A stretch of 64,000 nucleotides of DNA from Dromiciops gliroides (taxonomy: Eukaryota > Chordata > Mammalia > Microbiotheria > Microbiotheriidae). The stretch's first letter is position 1, and every line of letters starts with the position of its first letter. The DNA is taken from NCBI RefSeq assembly GCF_019393635.1, contig NC_057861.1, positions 539,074,211 to 539,138,210 of the forward strand, in the 5' to 3' direction. The translations under genes and the position numbers were made by a program. This document shows positions 1 through 11,259 of this stretch, piece after piece. The notes under the pieces are model-generated. The model did no database searches. It was not told where the DNA came from and was given only the letters and a program-made list of their open reading frames with translations.

Positions 1-2218
1 TGGTAAATTGAGTAGCACCTCCCCACCCCAACCCCTATTCCCACTCAAAAGTTTTAAATCAAGATCTAAAAAATTGAAGGAAAGCACTGCTCTGTGCTGC
101 TATCTTAGCAAAATGAAAGGATAGTTTGTTTCCAAAGAAGAGCCAAGTACAATGTTTTTCCTCTTTGACTTGTTCAGTCAGCCTTTAGAAGAAAACATTT
201 AAGCTTTATTGACACCCACATATTCTTCTTCTTCTTTTGGACTGGACATTATTATCTTCAAATCAGGATGAGACTCAGACCTACATCAAAACATGGAATA
301 AAAAAATTATAACTTGCATTATGTTTTCCATACTCCTGATCTCATTAATTTGAGGCAATTTTCAAGATGGAGAAGAGCTGATAACAGAGCTGAGTTTGTA
401 AGAGATTTCTGTTTTTCATCCATCAGGCAGGTAATTGTGGGAGTTATGGCTTTGTTAGGCAGAAGCGCAGAGCCCTAAGGAAGTGATAACAGAGCCTTTC
501 TCCTGAGCAGACAACAGAACAGGGTCCTCTAATTGAATACATCAATAAGCTTTCACATCTCGTATAACTTCAGTGCACTCGACGGGGCTACATTAGACAT
601 AATCATATTTTGATCACAAGAAAATAGGACCTAGATGAAATAATATCAATTTTATTTACAGAGTAGGGAAGGGACCATTCAATTGGTGACAGCATTATTT
701 ATTTATTTACCTTCTTTAATCTGGCTTTGATCTGTGTATGAAGCGCTGATTGGGTGACAGATGGATCTAGAAAGCACTCATTTATGGTGGTTGTTGGACC
801 TTTCAGTACCACAGACATTGAACAGCATCATCTTAGAAGTTTAGACACGTGATCAAAATAACAAAAAGACATTAGAAGTGCCCAGACTTCCTCAGTCTTT
901 AGACTTGTGAGTGTCACAGTAGGAGGGTATCCCCAGGCTTTCGATGTCAATCAATAAAACTGTATTTGTAATCTCCTCTGCTACCAAAATACATTTTATT
1001 GTTGATATTTGAGAAATGTTTCTCTCTCCTTTTGATGACTTGCAACTGAAACTAGGACTTATGAAAATGGAAAAAAGATTTCACAGTGTGGAGATGGTGG
1101 GAATAGCAGCAGCCTCTGTATTCAAAGTCCTAGACTTTAATCTTAGCTCTTCCATTAACTAGCTATCTCTTCTATATAACCTCTTAGGTTGATTCTGGTT
1201 CTGATAATCTATAGTTTCCTGATTTTGTATATTTGCAGGGTTGGGGGGTATGAGCTTGGATTGAGTATCTGAAAATCAGGAGTTCTTCAGAAGGCAGTCA
1301 GGGAAGCAATGTTGTGAAAGGTAACTTAAAAGTAGGGCATATACAATAAGGAAATTCTTACTCTTTCCCTCCTCCCAAATCTTTCCTAAATGCATTGTGC
1401 TCTTTGTTGACCTGGTCTTTCTACAAAGGTACCTATTAAAGAAGGACAGATATAATTAGAAGCCTGACAAGAAGTCCTGTGATGATAGAATAAAAGAACT
1501 ATGATTGTTTATCCTCAAGAATATAGAACAAGGGTTTCCAACCTTGGCTACACATACCCCTAGGATGTATAAGAGGAATAAGCTTATCAAAGAAGTAGAA
1601 GGAATATTTGGGAAATAATTCTATTATTCTGATAAAATCCATCTTTTTTACTTCTCATTTTGATATTTATGGGAGGCTTGTATTTATTTTCTTTCATATT
1701 GAATTGGAGATATGGGAAGCTTTAATAAACACCAAGTGGAAAAACAAATTGGAAACCCCCAAAGTAGACTTTCCAGGGGAAAATGGCAATGAAATGGCAT
1801 TTCATTTGTCTTGTAATTTCTTTTTCTACAAGGAGAGTTTCTCACAAAAACCCACAAAAGGGGATTGACTTGCCTTGAGTGAATCACTAAGGACCTCAAA
1901 CACTGCAGAAACATCTGAACATAATAACCAATGATTATTTAGTTTTTATGGGATATATCCCTCTTAAGGGAAATGCCTGGGAAGTTGATAAATTGTGGTA
2001 CCAAAACTTTGTAGATGTTATATAAATATAAAATAACAATGGAATAAATATTAAAAAAACAATGAAAACAATATACAGTAGAAGAACATTAAGTCAAATG
2101 GTGCAGCTAGAGCTGGTGGAATGCATCAATGAAAAAGATGAGGTTTGGATGTGGTCTTCTATAGCCTAATAGACCAAAGCTCTGTAATCTCATTGTCCAT
2201 TTAAGAATGCCTCTTTGT
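1..2218. other. Unique DNA, no gene seen
   Basis: I see no SINE, LINE or LTR signature and no convincing exon here. The only open frames are short and lack family motifs. The sequence is AT-rich with ordinary complexity, so it may be intergenic or intronic. A few stretches, such as 530-770, have richer composition than the rest, but nothing in them identifies a function. Confidence 0.6.
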
Positions 2219-2232
2219 AAAGAATTGCCTTC

Positions 2233-2398
2233 AGGGGTAGCTAGGTGGCACCGTGGATAGAGCACTGGCCCTGGAGTCGGGAGTACCTGAGTTCAAATCC
2301 GGTTTCAGCCACTTAGCACTTACTAGCTGTGTGACCGTGGGCAAGTCACTTAACCCCAACTGCCTCACTAAAAAAATTAGAAAAAAATAAAAAGAATG
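2233..2398 (+). mobile_element. WSINE1-type SINE
   Basis: Starts near the family 5' end (ggggtagctaggtggcaccg) and contains the conserved core 'gagttcaaatccgg' and 'ctagctgtgtgac'. It ends in an A-rich tail. It is bracketed by a 14-bp target-site duplication, aaagaattgccttc, at 2219-2232 and 2399-2412. The intact TSD indicates an L1-driven insertion that is not very old. Confidence 0.9.
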
Positions 2399-3095
2399 AA
2401 AGAATTGCCTTCCATCTAAGGTTATCACAATGATCAGTAGTCTTCAAGCACTTAGGGAGGAGCTGTCTGAGACATTCATTTACTGTTGTCTCCCAGGCAG
2501 GACAGGAAACCAGATCTTTCTGAGGTTTAGTACTCAAGCAGCCATTAAAAAATTCACCTTCCATATATGAAGAGAGAGTAAATGAAAAGAAATCTATCAT
2601 TTTCATTCATTCATTTATTCAACAGTTTTATTGAGCTCCTACTATGTCAAAAGCACAGTAAAAGATGCTATGGGGAATATAGTTAATAAATATTTGTTGA
2701 CTTTACATATTGACTTGTTTATAACCCCCAAAGGACCTAGTAAATTATCATATACACAGATTACTTAATAAAAATGTGTTAGAGGAAAGAATGATTATCT
2801 ATCCATTGCAAAGGTATTATGATTAGACATTTTTCTTCCCAAGTTCCTGATTTTGAGGGTAGTACAAGAGCAGTTTGACCCTTCTTATAGAGAGGAAATT
2901 TTTTTTATTCAAAGCAGTGGATGTTCAACTAAGTATTTTAAAAAAGGCCTTTTCTAATAAGAAATCATGAATTACAATGTTGGCTTTGAGGCAGACTCAC
3001 AGGGCTGTTTCATTGAAAGTTTTCATTGGATAATTCACAATATTGTCACCTAAGAAGTGATCTAAGATTGCTAGCTAGCTACTTAGCTAGCCAGC

Positions 3096-3245
3096 AAGAT
3101 AAAGCATTGTAGTGCTTACTACCTGCTAGTCACTGTGCTAAGTACTGGAAAAACAACTAGGAGCAAAAAGAAAAGGTGGTATCTGATCTCAAGGTACCTA
3201 CATTTTAATAGGGGAAGATAGTGCATAAAGACAAAAGGAAAATAT
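3096..3245 (+). repeat. Old interspersed repeat fragment
   Basis: Contains the degraded string 'cactgtgctaagtactgg' followed by 'aaggtacctacattttaat'. This pattern recurs at 13.3, 17.7, 34.6 and 45.3 kb in this window. I treat these as one ancient therian family of uncertain class. A related shorter piece lies near 2605-2705. Confidence 0.5.
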
Positions 3246-3454
3246 CTAAAACAAAGAAAGAAAGAAAGAAAGTGGACTTCATAGAACTTTAGCAACTATA
3301 ATTCGAAGAGCCTGAAGAGGACTTGAAGAAAATGAAGAAATTTTCCTCTCTTTAGTTTTTGCCAACTCCTCTCTGCCTCTCACTCAGGCACAGGGCATTG
3401 ATCTCCACCAATGAGGACAAATACTACACCAGTGGGCTTTGAAAATGGGGTCAC

Positions 3455-3456
3455 AG

Positions 3457-3520
<64 letters not shown>

Positions 3521-3547
3521 GTCATCTATCGATCTATCTATCCATCT
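3455..3547. repeat. (ATCT)n microsatellite
   Basis: About 20 tandem tetranucleotide units, pure for most of the tract and with a few interruptions near 3522-3547. A short (AAAG)n tract lies upstream near 3255-3272. The open frame across it (a Tyr-Leu-Ser-Ile repeat) is an artefact of the repeat. Confidence 0.97.
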
Positions 3548-3560
3548 GTAAAGATTGGAA

Positions 3561-4003
3561 TGACGCCACCTACTGGAGACTTACTATAGGAAAGCTCCAC
3601 CATGAGAAGAATGCCTCAGAGGGCAAGGCCATGCAGCTTTTCCTTGGCTTCAGGGAGTAACATTTGCGCATGGGTACTGTCTATCAAGGCTACCACCCAA
3701 TCAACTTGAGGAGACTCCTATTTTCTGGGAGGGGACAGGAAGGAGGAAGGAGGGCTTGTGGGGAAAGATCTGTCTCTTTGTTGGTTCCTGACTTCATGGT
3801 GGTGGTGGTGGCAGCAGAGGACTTCACAGGAAAATTGAGGAAAGATAGGATTGTCATGCTGTTGGAATTCTGTTCTCAATCTTTCTCTTTCTATCTTTCA
3901 ATAAACCCTTAAAAACCTAAACTCATTTTATCAGTGATTTTAGTCAGTTTCCCCCAAAACCGGGGAAACAGATTAGAACCCAAATTTAGAATCTTAAATT
4001 ACA
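3561..4003 (+). mobile_element. Solo-LTR-like retroviral fossil
   Basis: A block of about 440 bp beginning TG and ending CA. A poly-A signal (caataaaccc) lies about 100 bp before the end, which is the normal position for an LTR R/U5 boundary. There is no adjacent coding region, so it looks like a solo LTR. The match is to an LTR type I associate with marsupials, and the exact family is unknown to me. It begins immediately after the ATCT microsatellite. Broken fossil of moderate age. Confidence 0.6.
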
Positions 4004-4039
4004 CACATCCATCTATTGCCTATGTATTTAAATCATATA

Positions 4040-4115
4040 TAACTTTATATATATGTATATATATATATATGTGCGTGTGTGTGTATACATGCATGCATAC
4101 ATACATACATGCATA
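4040..4115. repeat. AT/GT/ATAC microsatellite
   Basis: Alternating TA, GTGT and ATAC/ATGC units without coding content. Confidence 0.85.
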
Positions 4116-4759
4116 TTTAATTTAGGGGTTGTAATAATGTTTACTTTCACTGGAAGTAGGAACAATCACTGGATAGGGCAAAGATGGTTTTGCTGCAGCA
4201 GAAATGTATTAAAAAGACCACCAAGGTGGAGCCAAGATTGCAGAAGAAAGGCTGTGACCCTTCCAGCTCTCAAAATCCTGTCCACATAGCTCCAGAAATA
4301 ATGCTATAAGACAACTCTTGGAGCAGCATAACCCACATAAGAACAGAGTAAGACTCTTTTCCAGCCAAAGATGCCTTAATTAGGTGACTGGGATCACCTG
4401 CTGTTCTGGCTGAGAGAGGAGAGAGGAGCACAGCATGCTGAACAGGACCTGCCTTGGGCAGGCAGTGCCTCCAGAGCTTCAGAATCCTCAGCTGCTTCTT
4501 CTGAAGCTCAGCTTATGGACCTGTGAGGCAGTCCAGTGGTTGGGGGGAATAGCTGTGGTCTCTGCTAGAACTGAGGTGGGGCGCCACTTTCCAAAGTTGA
4601 GGCAAACTTGAGGGACAGCCACCCAGTGGGGGAGGAGCACAGCCATGCCAAGCTTCTGATCATAGGGAATCAAATTTCAATCACACTTCTATTTCCAGGC
4701 AAAGGAACTGGGACTACAACCTAAAATTACCTAACCAGCAAAACTGAGTATAATCTTTC

Positions 4760-4902
4760 TTTTTTCTCCTGAGGCAATTGGGGTTAAGTGACTTGCCCAG
4801 GGTCACACAGCTAGTAAGTGTCAAGTGGCTGAGGCCAGATTTGAACTCAGGTCCTCCTGAATCCAGGGCCGGTGCTCTATCCACTGTGCCACCTAGCTGG
4901 CC
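4760..4902 (-). mobile_element. WSINE1-type SINE nested in HAL1
   Basis: Reverse-oriented copy: T-rich tail first, then the core, ending at 'ccacctagctggc'. The 16-bp perfect TSD ctgagtataatctttc lies at 4744-4759 and 4903-4918 and duplicates HAL1 sequence. It is therefore younger than the HAL1 insertion. Confidence 0.95.
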
Positions 4903-5213
4903 CTGAGTATAATCTTTCAGGGGAAAAAATGGGACTTCAATGAAAAAGAGGACTTTCAGGCTTTCATGATGAAAAGAACTGAACTGAATGGAAAATTTGA
5001 CTTACAAATACAAGATAAAAGCATAAAAAGGTAAACAGGAAAAAAGAAATCATGAGTGACATTAAAAGGTTAAACTATTTATATTCTTACATGAAAAGAT
5101 AATACTTCCAACTCATAAGTACTTTTTCATTATTAGGGTAGCTGAAAGGAATATACTTAGAAGGCACAGGTGTGAATTGAATATGAAGGGATGATATCTG
5201 TAAAGTATTTATC

Positions 5214-5326
5214 CTTGTTTTTGTGGGGCAGGAAGGGTAGCGTGGCTTATGTCTGTTGCTGGATTTGGGCTCAGGGCCTCCTGGGCCCAGGGCTGGCGCT
5301 TTGTCCACTGTGTCACCTATCTGACC
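5214..5326 (-). repeat. Degraded WSINE-like segment carried inside HAL1
   Basis: Matches the reverse WSINE core (ggatttgggctcaggg, ctttgtccactgtg) with internal loss. The same segment sits at the equivalent place in the second HAL1 at 38232-38340, but not in the L1 spacer at 57.4-57.5 kb. The flanks 'gatgatatctgtaaag' and 'gatggcatctttaaaa' look like a decayed TSD. Confidence 0.65.
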
Positions 5327-5356
5327 AATGATGGCATCTTTAAAATAAAATTAAGG

Positions 5357-6736
5357 CATCTTACACATTATACTAAAATAAGGTCAAAATGGGTACATGA
5401 TTTAGATATAAAAGGTGATACCATAGGTAAATTCGGAGAGAAAGCAATAGTTTACCTTTCAGATCTTTGAAAAGGAGAACAGTTTATGACCAAACATGAG
5501 ATAGAGAATATTATGAAATGCAAAATAGATGATTTTGATTACATTAAATTAAAAAGGGTTTGTACAAACAGAAGCAATGCATCCAAAATTGGAAGGGAGG
5601 CAGAAAGCTGGGAAAAAATTGTTATAGCCAGTACTTCTGATAAAGGCCTCATTTCTAAAATATATAAAGAACTAAATCAAATTTATAAGAATCCAAGTCA
5701 TTCCCCAATAGAGAAATGGTCAAAGGCTATGAAGAGGCAGTTTTCTGATGAAGAAATCAAAGCTATCTATTGCCATATGAAAAAATGCTCTAAATCACTA
5801 TTCATTAGAGAAGTGCAAATTACAACAACTCTGAGGTACCACCTGACACCCATCAGAGTGGCTAATATGACAAAAAAGGAAATAATAAATGTTGGAGAAG
5901 CTGTGAAAAAATTGGAACACTAATGCATTGTTGGTGGAGCTGTGAACTGATCCAACAATTTTGGAGAGCAATTTGGAATTATGCCCAATGGGCTATAAAG
6001 TGCTGCATACCCTTTGACCCAGAAATACCACTATTGGGTCTTTTCCCCAAAGAGATAATAAAAAAGGGAAAAGGACCCACATGTACAAAAATATTTATAG
6101 CTGCTCTGTTTGTGGTGGAAAGGAATTGGAAATTGAGAGGATGCCCATCAATTGGGGAATGGCTAAATAAGTCGTGGTATATGAATAGAATGGAATTCTA
6201 TTGTGCTGTAAGAAATGATGAGCAGGCAGATTTCAGAGAAACCTGAAAAGACTTGCATGAACTGATGATGACTGAGATGAGCAGAAACAGGAGAACATTG
6301 CACACAGTATCCTCAACATTATGTGTTGATCAACTGTGATAGACTTGATTCTTATCAGCAATACAATGGTACAAGATAGTTCCAAAGGACTCATAATGAA
6401 AAAGGCTCTACACATCCAGAAAAAAAAAAAAAAACTGTGGAATATGGATGCTGATTGAACCATACTATTTCTTTTGTTTTTGGTGCTGTTGTTTTTCTTT
6501 TTTGAGGTTTTTCATTTTTGCTCTGATTCTTCTCTTATAACATGACCAATGCAGAAATATGCTTAATGTTATTGTACATATATAACTTATATCAGATTAC
6601 TTGCTGTCTTGGGGAGGGGAGGAGGGAGAGGAGGGAGGGAAAAATTAGAAACTAGAAAATTTATAAAAAACAAATGTTGAAACCTATCTCTACATGTAAC
6701 TGGAAAATAATAAAATACTTTTATAATTAAAAAAAT
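5357..6736 (+). mobile_element. 5'-truncated L1 (ORF2 C-terminus plus 3' UTR)
   Basis: Starts abruptly inside ORF2 and runs through the ORF2 end, a purine- and T-rich 3' UTR and an A-rich tail. The 15-bp TSD aaaataaaattaagg lies at 5342-5356 and, with one mismatch, at 6737-6751. It is inserted in the HAL1 spacer at a TTTAAAA-like target, as L1 prefers. Confidence 0.92.
5370..6342 (+). pseudogene. L1 ORF2 C-terminal remnant
   Basis: Three consecutive open pieces (near 5370-5470, 5486-5923 and 5923-6246) in changing frames read as the last third of L1 ORF2p. Recognisable blocks are 'KGLISKIYKELNQIYKN', 'TTLRYHLTPIRVANM', 'MHCWWSCELIQQFW' (the conserved HCWW segment before the ORF2 C-terminus) and 'KIFIAALFVVERNWK'. 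Frame changes separate the pieces, and a stop replaces Trp soon after 'ADFRET', about 30 codons before the family end. It cannot encode an active protein, because the endonuclease and reverse-transcriptase core are missing. Confidence 0.9.
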
Positions 6737-7799
6737 AAAATAAAGTTAAGGGGTAAATAGAATGCACTGGAAGAAAGGGAAAGGGAGAGGTGGAAGGGTA
6801 TAAAGTAGCTCACATGAAAGTTATTCTGTCTATTTTCTTTCACAACTTGACTAATGTGAAGATGCTTGGCATAACTGCACATGTATGAATTATATTGAAT
6901 TGCTTGATTCCATAGAGAAGGTTGAGGAGGGAGAGAGGGAGGAAGAAAATTTAGAACACAAAGTTTTTAAAAAAATCAATGTGAAGAAATGATGAGCAGG
7001 TGGATTTCAGAGAAACTTAGAAAGACTTACATGAACTGATGCTGAGTGAGATGAGCAGAATCAGGAGAACATTGTAAACAGTATCGAGAACATTGTGTGT
7101 AGATCAACTGTGATAGACCTGACCCTTCTCAGCAATACAATGGTCCAAGATAGTTCCAAAGGACTCTTGATGTGAAATACTCTCCAAATCCAGAAAAAAG
7201 AATCATGGGATCTAGATGCAGATGGAACCATTCTATTTCTACTTTTTTGTTTTCCTTTTTTGAGGTTTTTCCGTTTTGCTCTGATTCTTCTTTCACAGCA
7301 TGACTAATGCAGAAACATGTTTAATGTGATTGTACATATGTAATCTATATCAGATTGCTTGCTGTCTGGCGGAGGGGGGAGGGAGGAGAGAGAGGGAAGG
7401 GAGGGAGAAAAATTTGAAACTAGAAATCTTATAAAAAACAAATGTTGAAACAAAAATTAAAATTAAAAAAAGATCACCAAATGTATTCTGGCATGTTTTG
7501 TTATAGATCATACTGGCTGCCATGTTTTTTTAAAAATGCAGGACAAGTTTCTGAGCTGGGGGAATAGGCAACAGTGAATAGAACAATTATACATTTTACC
7601 ATGTAGATATAAGGAAGCTTCCAAGTATTTAGTAGTCATTCACAGCTATATAGATCACTCAAAAATACAAGTCCAGGTCAGTAGCCTGGTTCCAAGTTGA
7701 CTAGATCAGTGTATACCATTCACTTTGGGGTCAATTGTTTAGAACAGGCTCAGGAACTTTGACATATGGTTCTGAAAGAGGGAGTCACCTATTGACAAT

Positions 7800-8095
7800 T
7801 GATGTGTGTATAATGTTTCAACATATATAATCTCTCTATATATACACATATTTTGTCATATGGGCATTTACAGATGTACATATGCATTATATACACATAT
7901 ATGTATGTTATATGTATACATATGCATTTATACATATACAGGTATGCATGCATGCACATATAGAAATATGTATGTATAGAAATATATCTAGAAATGAATA
8001 TATACACATATACATGCACATGAATACACACACACACACATATATATATATATACATACATATATGTGTGCGTTTATGAGTGTATGTGTATAAAA
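7800..8095. repeat. Mixed AT/ATAC/ATGC microsatellite
   Basis: About 300 bp of degenerate TATA, ATAC and ATGC units with one pure CA run near 8026-8040. The open frames on both strands, rich in Tyr, Ile, His and Met, are by-products. Confidence 0.9.
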
Positions 8096-8690
8096 TGTTC
8101 CATCCAGGGCATATTGTCTTGGCCAACATATTTCACTTTCTTACTCTAATAATTAGATATGGCTGTTTCTCCTAGACTTTGGTAGGGATGGGAAGAATAG
8201 AGATAGCAACAAGGAGTTAGGATGTTCTCATCTAAATCTGAATGCATTTTAAGTCCCATTGAGATCTACCAATAATTAAAGATAGGGAGGAGTAGACAAT
8301 GAATCATAGACATTCTTATGCATATAACACTAAGTAGCTGTTGACAGTTCTACCTGAGATTCTCATTAACCTGACTTCATTATGGCCATGGCAACTCAGC
8401 ATTAGCATTAGGGGCTATAAAAGGAAATACCATCTACCTGTTTAAAATGATTACATCAGATTTTCTTCTTTATGTGCAGAATGGATGTTCTCTAATAATG
8501 AAAAGTTGGTTTGGAATCTGGTTTGTCACATGAGGGTGAGGTGGAATGGCAAGAGAAGGGGAGAATCCTTCCACTTGATTTTAAGTTCTCTAAAGGTATG
8601 GAATATGCTCCCTTCGTTCCTTATATCTGTTATGGTGAATAACACAGTGCTAGACCATAAATTGCAACTTATACTTTAACTGTTTAATCT
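8096..8690. other. No gene or clear repeat seen
   Basis: Unique-looking sequence between the microsatellite and an MIR3-like copy. No motif or exon is recognised. Confidence 0.5.
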
Positions 8691-8695
8691 ATTCA

Positions 8696-8872
8696 TGCTT
8701 TCACAGATGTAGAGATGAAAGGGGCCTTAGAAGGCATCCAATCCAACCCCCTCAATTTACAGATGAAGAGATTGAGGCCTAGAGAAATGTAGGGAATTGC
8801 ACAAGGTAGAGATCACACAAGTCAAGTGGCACAGCTGGCATTCAAATCCAGCATTATATCCAGGATAACGCC
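8696..8872 (+). repeat. Old CORE-SINE (MIR3/THER2-like)
   Basis: Shows 'aaggcatccaatccaacccc', 'agatgaagagattgaggcc' and the downstream 'caagtggcacagctggcatt'. This is the diverged MIR3-like layout. No TSD is discernible. Confidence 0.65.
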
Positions 8873-9020
8873 TTCCTGAATTAACCTAACTTCTAGTATA
8901 AGGGAACTAAATCAGGAGTCATATCAGCAATAATGGGAAATACCATTAGATTAAATTTCAGAGAAAGCACCTTCCTTTCTATTTATCAAGATATTAGCTT
9001 ACTAAAAGCCAGGGTAGAAA

Positions 9021-9130
9021 ATAGAGAAATGGGTTTGTTGTTCAGGAGACCTGGGTTCAAATCTTACCCTGATGCTGTGGGGCCCTGAGCATGTTACTTA
9101 ACCCCTACATGCCTTAGTTAATTCACTGGT
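9021..9130 (+). repeat. MIR-type SINE fragment
   Basis: Contains 'gacctgggttcaaatcttacc' (B-box region) and 'catgttacttaacccctaca', the typical MIR 5' half. Confidence 0.6.
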
Positions 9131-9191
9131 GCTTCACTACAGTGTTGGAGGGGGGTAGGGTATCAGTCCAGAAGTTTCTACTTTAGAAGTT

Positions 9192-9445
9192 TCTTGTTGT
9201 TTTTGAATCATTTCAGTCACTCTTCATGACCCCATTTGCGGTTTGCTTAGCAGAGATTCTGGAGTGCTTTGCTATTTCCTTCTCCAGCTCATTTTATAGA
9301 TAAAGAAACTAAGGAAAACAGAATTAAGTGACTTGCTCAGGGTCACATAACTAGTAAGAGTCTGAGACCAGATTTGAACTCAGGAAGATGAGTCTTCTGG
9401 ATTCTAAGCCCAGGGCTCCATTCAGTGCACCAGCTAGCTCCCCCT
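9192..9445 (-). mobile_element. MAR1-type SINE
   Basis: In reverse orientation it reads a BovB-like tail (cttcatgaccccatttgc), then 'tccttctccagctcatttta', then the SINE core ending 'ccagctagctcccc'. The RTE-type tail separates MAR1 from WSINE1. Confidence 0.85.
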
Positions 9446-9578
9446 AAGGAGTTCCTTACCCTTTAAGGAATCACAATATACTCATTACGTGTTGTGCACT
9501 TTGATGCTCTTCACTTAGTCTGCTCTGTCTGTGTTGAAATGGAAACCAGGATCTCAAGGCAGATCTGGGGTTTCTTTT

Positions 9579-9736
9579 TTTGTTTGTTTGTTTGTTTTTA
9601 GTGAGGCAATTGGGGTTAAGTGACTTGCCCAGGGTCACACAGCTAGTAAGTGTTAAGTGTCTGATGCTGGATTTGAACTCAGGTACTCCTGACTCCAGGG
9701 CCAGTGCTCTATCCACTGCTCCATCTAGCTGCCCCG
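9579..9736 (-). mobile_element. WSINE1-type SINE
   Basis: Reverse copy with a TTTG-rich tail and full core. The 17-bp TSD gatctggggtttctttt is at 9562-9578 and 9737-9753. A well-preserved copy. Confidence 0.93.
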
Positions 9737-9854
9737 GATCTGGGGTTTCTTTTGAGTTCATGATTTCCATGAAGAAATCTTGCCTTGAGTCCTGGTCAAA
9801 TGACACCAATAACCTGGAGTCAAATGCCCATTTCTGCTCCTGAAGATATGTGTG

Positions 9855-9985
9855 ACCAGTGTGATTCAAATCATTTATCCTAACTGGGCCTCAGTTTCCT
9901 TGGCTGTAAAATAAAGAGGTTGGACTAAATGGTTTCTGAGGTCTCTTCCAGCTTTAGGTCTGTGATTCTATGAGTCTGATACCAT
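9855..9985 (+). repeat. MIR-type SINE 3' part
   Basis: 'ctgggcctcagtttccttgg' followed by 'ggtctcttccagctttaggt', a common marsupial MIR ending. Confidence 0.6.
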
Positions 9986-9989
9986 AGTT

Positions 9990-10160
9990 ACCAAGTAAGA
10001 GTGAGAAAGGACCTCTGGGGTCACTCCCCTCATTGACAGGAGAGGAGGCCAAGCCCCTGAAATGTGAGTTGACTTGTTCAAGGCCACACATCTGGTTAAT
10101 GTTAGGTGTGAGGGAGGAATTCATGTCTTCTGGCTCCTAACCCAATGCTTTCTGTATTCA
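9990..10160 (+). repeat. MIR3/THER2-like fragment
   Basis: Degraded 'cccctcattgacaggagagg' and 'ttcaaggccacacatctggt' segments match the MIR3-like core. Confidence 0.5.
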
Positions 10161-10325
10161 ATGACAATGAATCTAGTCCAGAATCAACCTTGTGTCAAAG
10201 ATTAAGTATGGAATTCCTAATCCCATGCATACTTAAGTAGGAGCAAAATGAGTTGGGGCTTGAAGTAGGTAAGAAGCTCTCAGAAGGATAATGAACCTCC
10301 AAATAATCCCCTCCTTTACACAACT

Positions 10326-10562
10326 TGTTGTTTAGTCATTTAAAAATGTGTTTGACTCTTCATGACCAATTTGAGGTTTTCTTGGCAGAGATACTGGAGT
10401 GGTTTACCATTTCCTTCTCCAGGCCATTTTACAGATGAGGCAGAGAGGGTGAAGTGACTTGGCCAGAGTCATACAGCTAATGAGTATCTGAGGTGAGATT
10501 TGAACTCAGGAAAATGAGTCTTCCTGACTTCAGGCTTGGTGCTCTATCCATTGTGCTGCCTT
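10326..10562 (-). mobile_element. MAR1-type SINE
   Basis: BovB-like tail (ttgactcttcatgaccaatt), 'gagatactggagtggtttac', then the core with 'ttgaactcagg' and the end 'ctctatccattgtgctgcc'. Confidence 0.85.
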
Positions 10563-10744
10563 TTACAACTTAGGAATTTATTTCAGTTTTTTTTTAATTA
10601 AGTATTCAAGGGAGGGTCATTCAAATTTTAGTGCAGTTCACTAAAATTACCTTGCTTTTCTCTTAATTAAGATCAATTAAACTCAGGAAATGTCTTTTGA
10701 TTTGAGTTGAAATAGAGAATAAATTCCTCATCTGGAGGACCAGC

Positions 10745-11125
10745 AAGAGCAGCAAGGCAGAAAGAATACTGGCTCTAGAGACAAAGAGTCTTGAATTCAA
10801 ATCCTTCCTGTGACACATTACCATTGTGACATTAGTCAAGTCATTTAATCTCTCTGGTCCCCTGTTTCCTCATTTGTAAAATGAGGGATTGGTTTAGATG
10901 TCCTTTAAGATGCACAGAATTACATCTAGTTGTATGACTCTGCTTATGTCACTTAACCTCTATTTGCCTCAATTTATTAATCTTGATAAAGGGAGTGGGT
11001 AATAATAGTACCTATGCCCTGGGGTTAAGGCAAAGCTAAAATGAGGTCATATTTATAAAGCACTTTGCAAACCTTAAAGAACTATACAAATGCTTCTACT
11101 ACTACAGCATTATTATTATAGCCAA
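10745..11125 (+). repeat. Two adjacent MIR/THER1-type copies
   Basis: The first copy (about 10745-10920) has 'gtcaagtcatttaatctctc' and 'cctcatttgtaaaatgaggg'. The second (about 10925-11125) has 'gtcacttaacctctatttgc' and 'ataaagcactttgcaaacc'. Both are in the same orientation and heavily diverged. Confidence 0.6.
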
Positions 11126-11259
11126 AGAAGGGAGCTTTATATAGGATGAAGGTAACAAACAATAGGAGGATAGGGAAGAGAGCATAAAAAAAGGTGAGAA
11201 AAGAACTAAAGTAAACTATATCTACACTGCAGATTTGCAGGGCCTGTCCTATATCTCTT

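Larger units (their letters stand above)
4225..7466 (+). mobile_element. HAL1-like element (L1 relative without own ORF2), with nested insertions
   Basis: Begins with an L1-type 5' UTR start (ggtggagccaagattgcaga). From about 4690 it jumps directly into the ORF1 C-terminus and spacer, and it closes with an L1-type 3' UTR and A-rich end. Most of ORF1 is missing and no ORF2 belongs to it. The outer TSD is aaaaagaccaccaa at 4211-4224, repeated with one mismatch at 7467-7480, so the composite was inserted as one unit. A WSINE (4760-4902) and a truncated L1 (5357-6736) landed in it later. The region 5214-5326 looks like an older SINE segment that was part of the HAL1 itself. Confidence 0.8.

Noticed and set aside
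2233-2398. tRNA-like A and B boxes (ttcaaatcc)
   Set aside because: These are the internal promoter relic of tRNA-derived SINEs; there is no cloverleaf with a proper acceptor stem.
4660-4745. Possible splice-acceptor look (ttctatttccag) at the HAL1 deletion joint
   Set aside because: The full copy at 37.9 kb has a similar 'atattccag' within ORF1 itself, so the string is normal ORF1 sequence; splicing is not shown.
9580-9843. Recurrent peptide like 'GLSDLPRVTQLVSVK' in many frames across the window
   Set aside because: Translation of the reverse WSINE; not a protein family.
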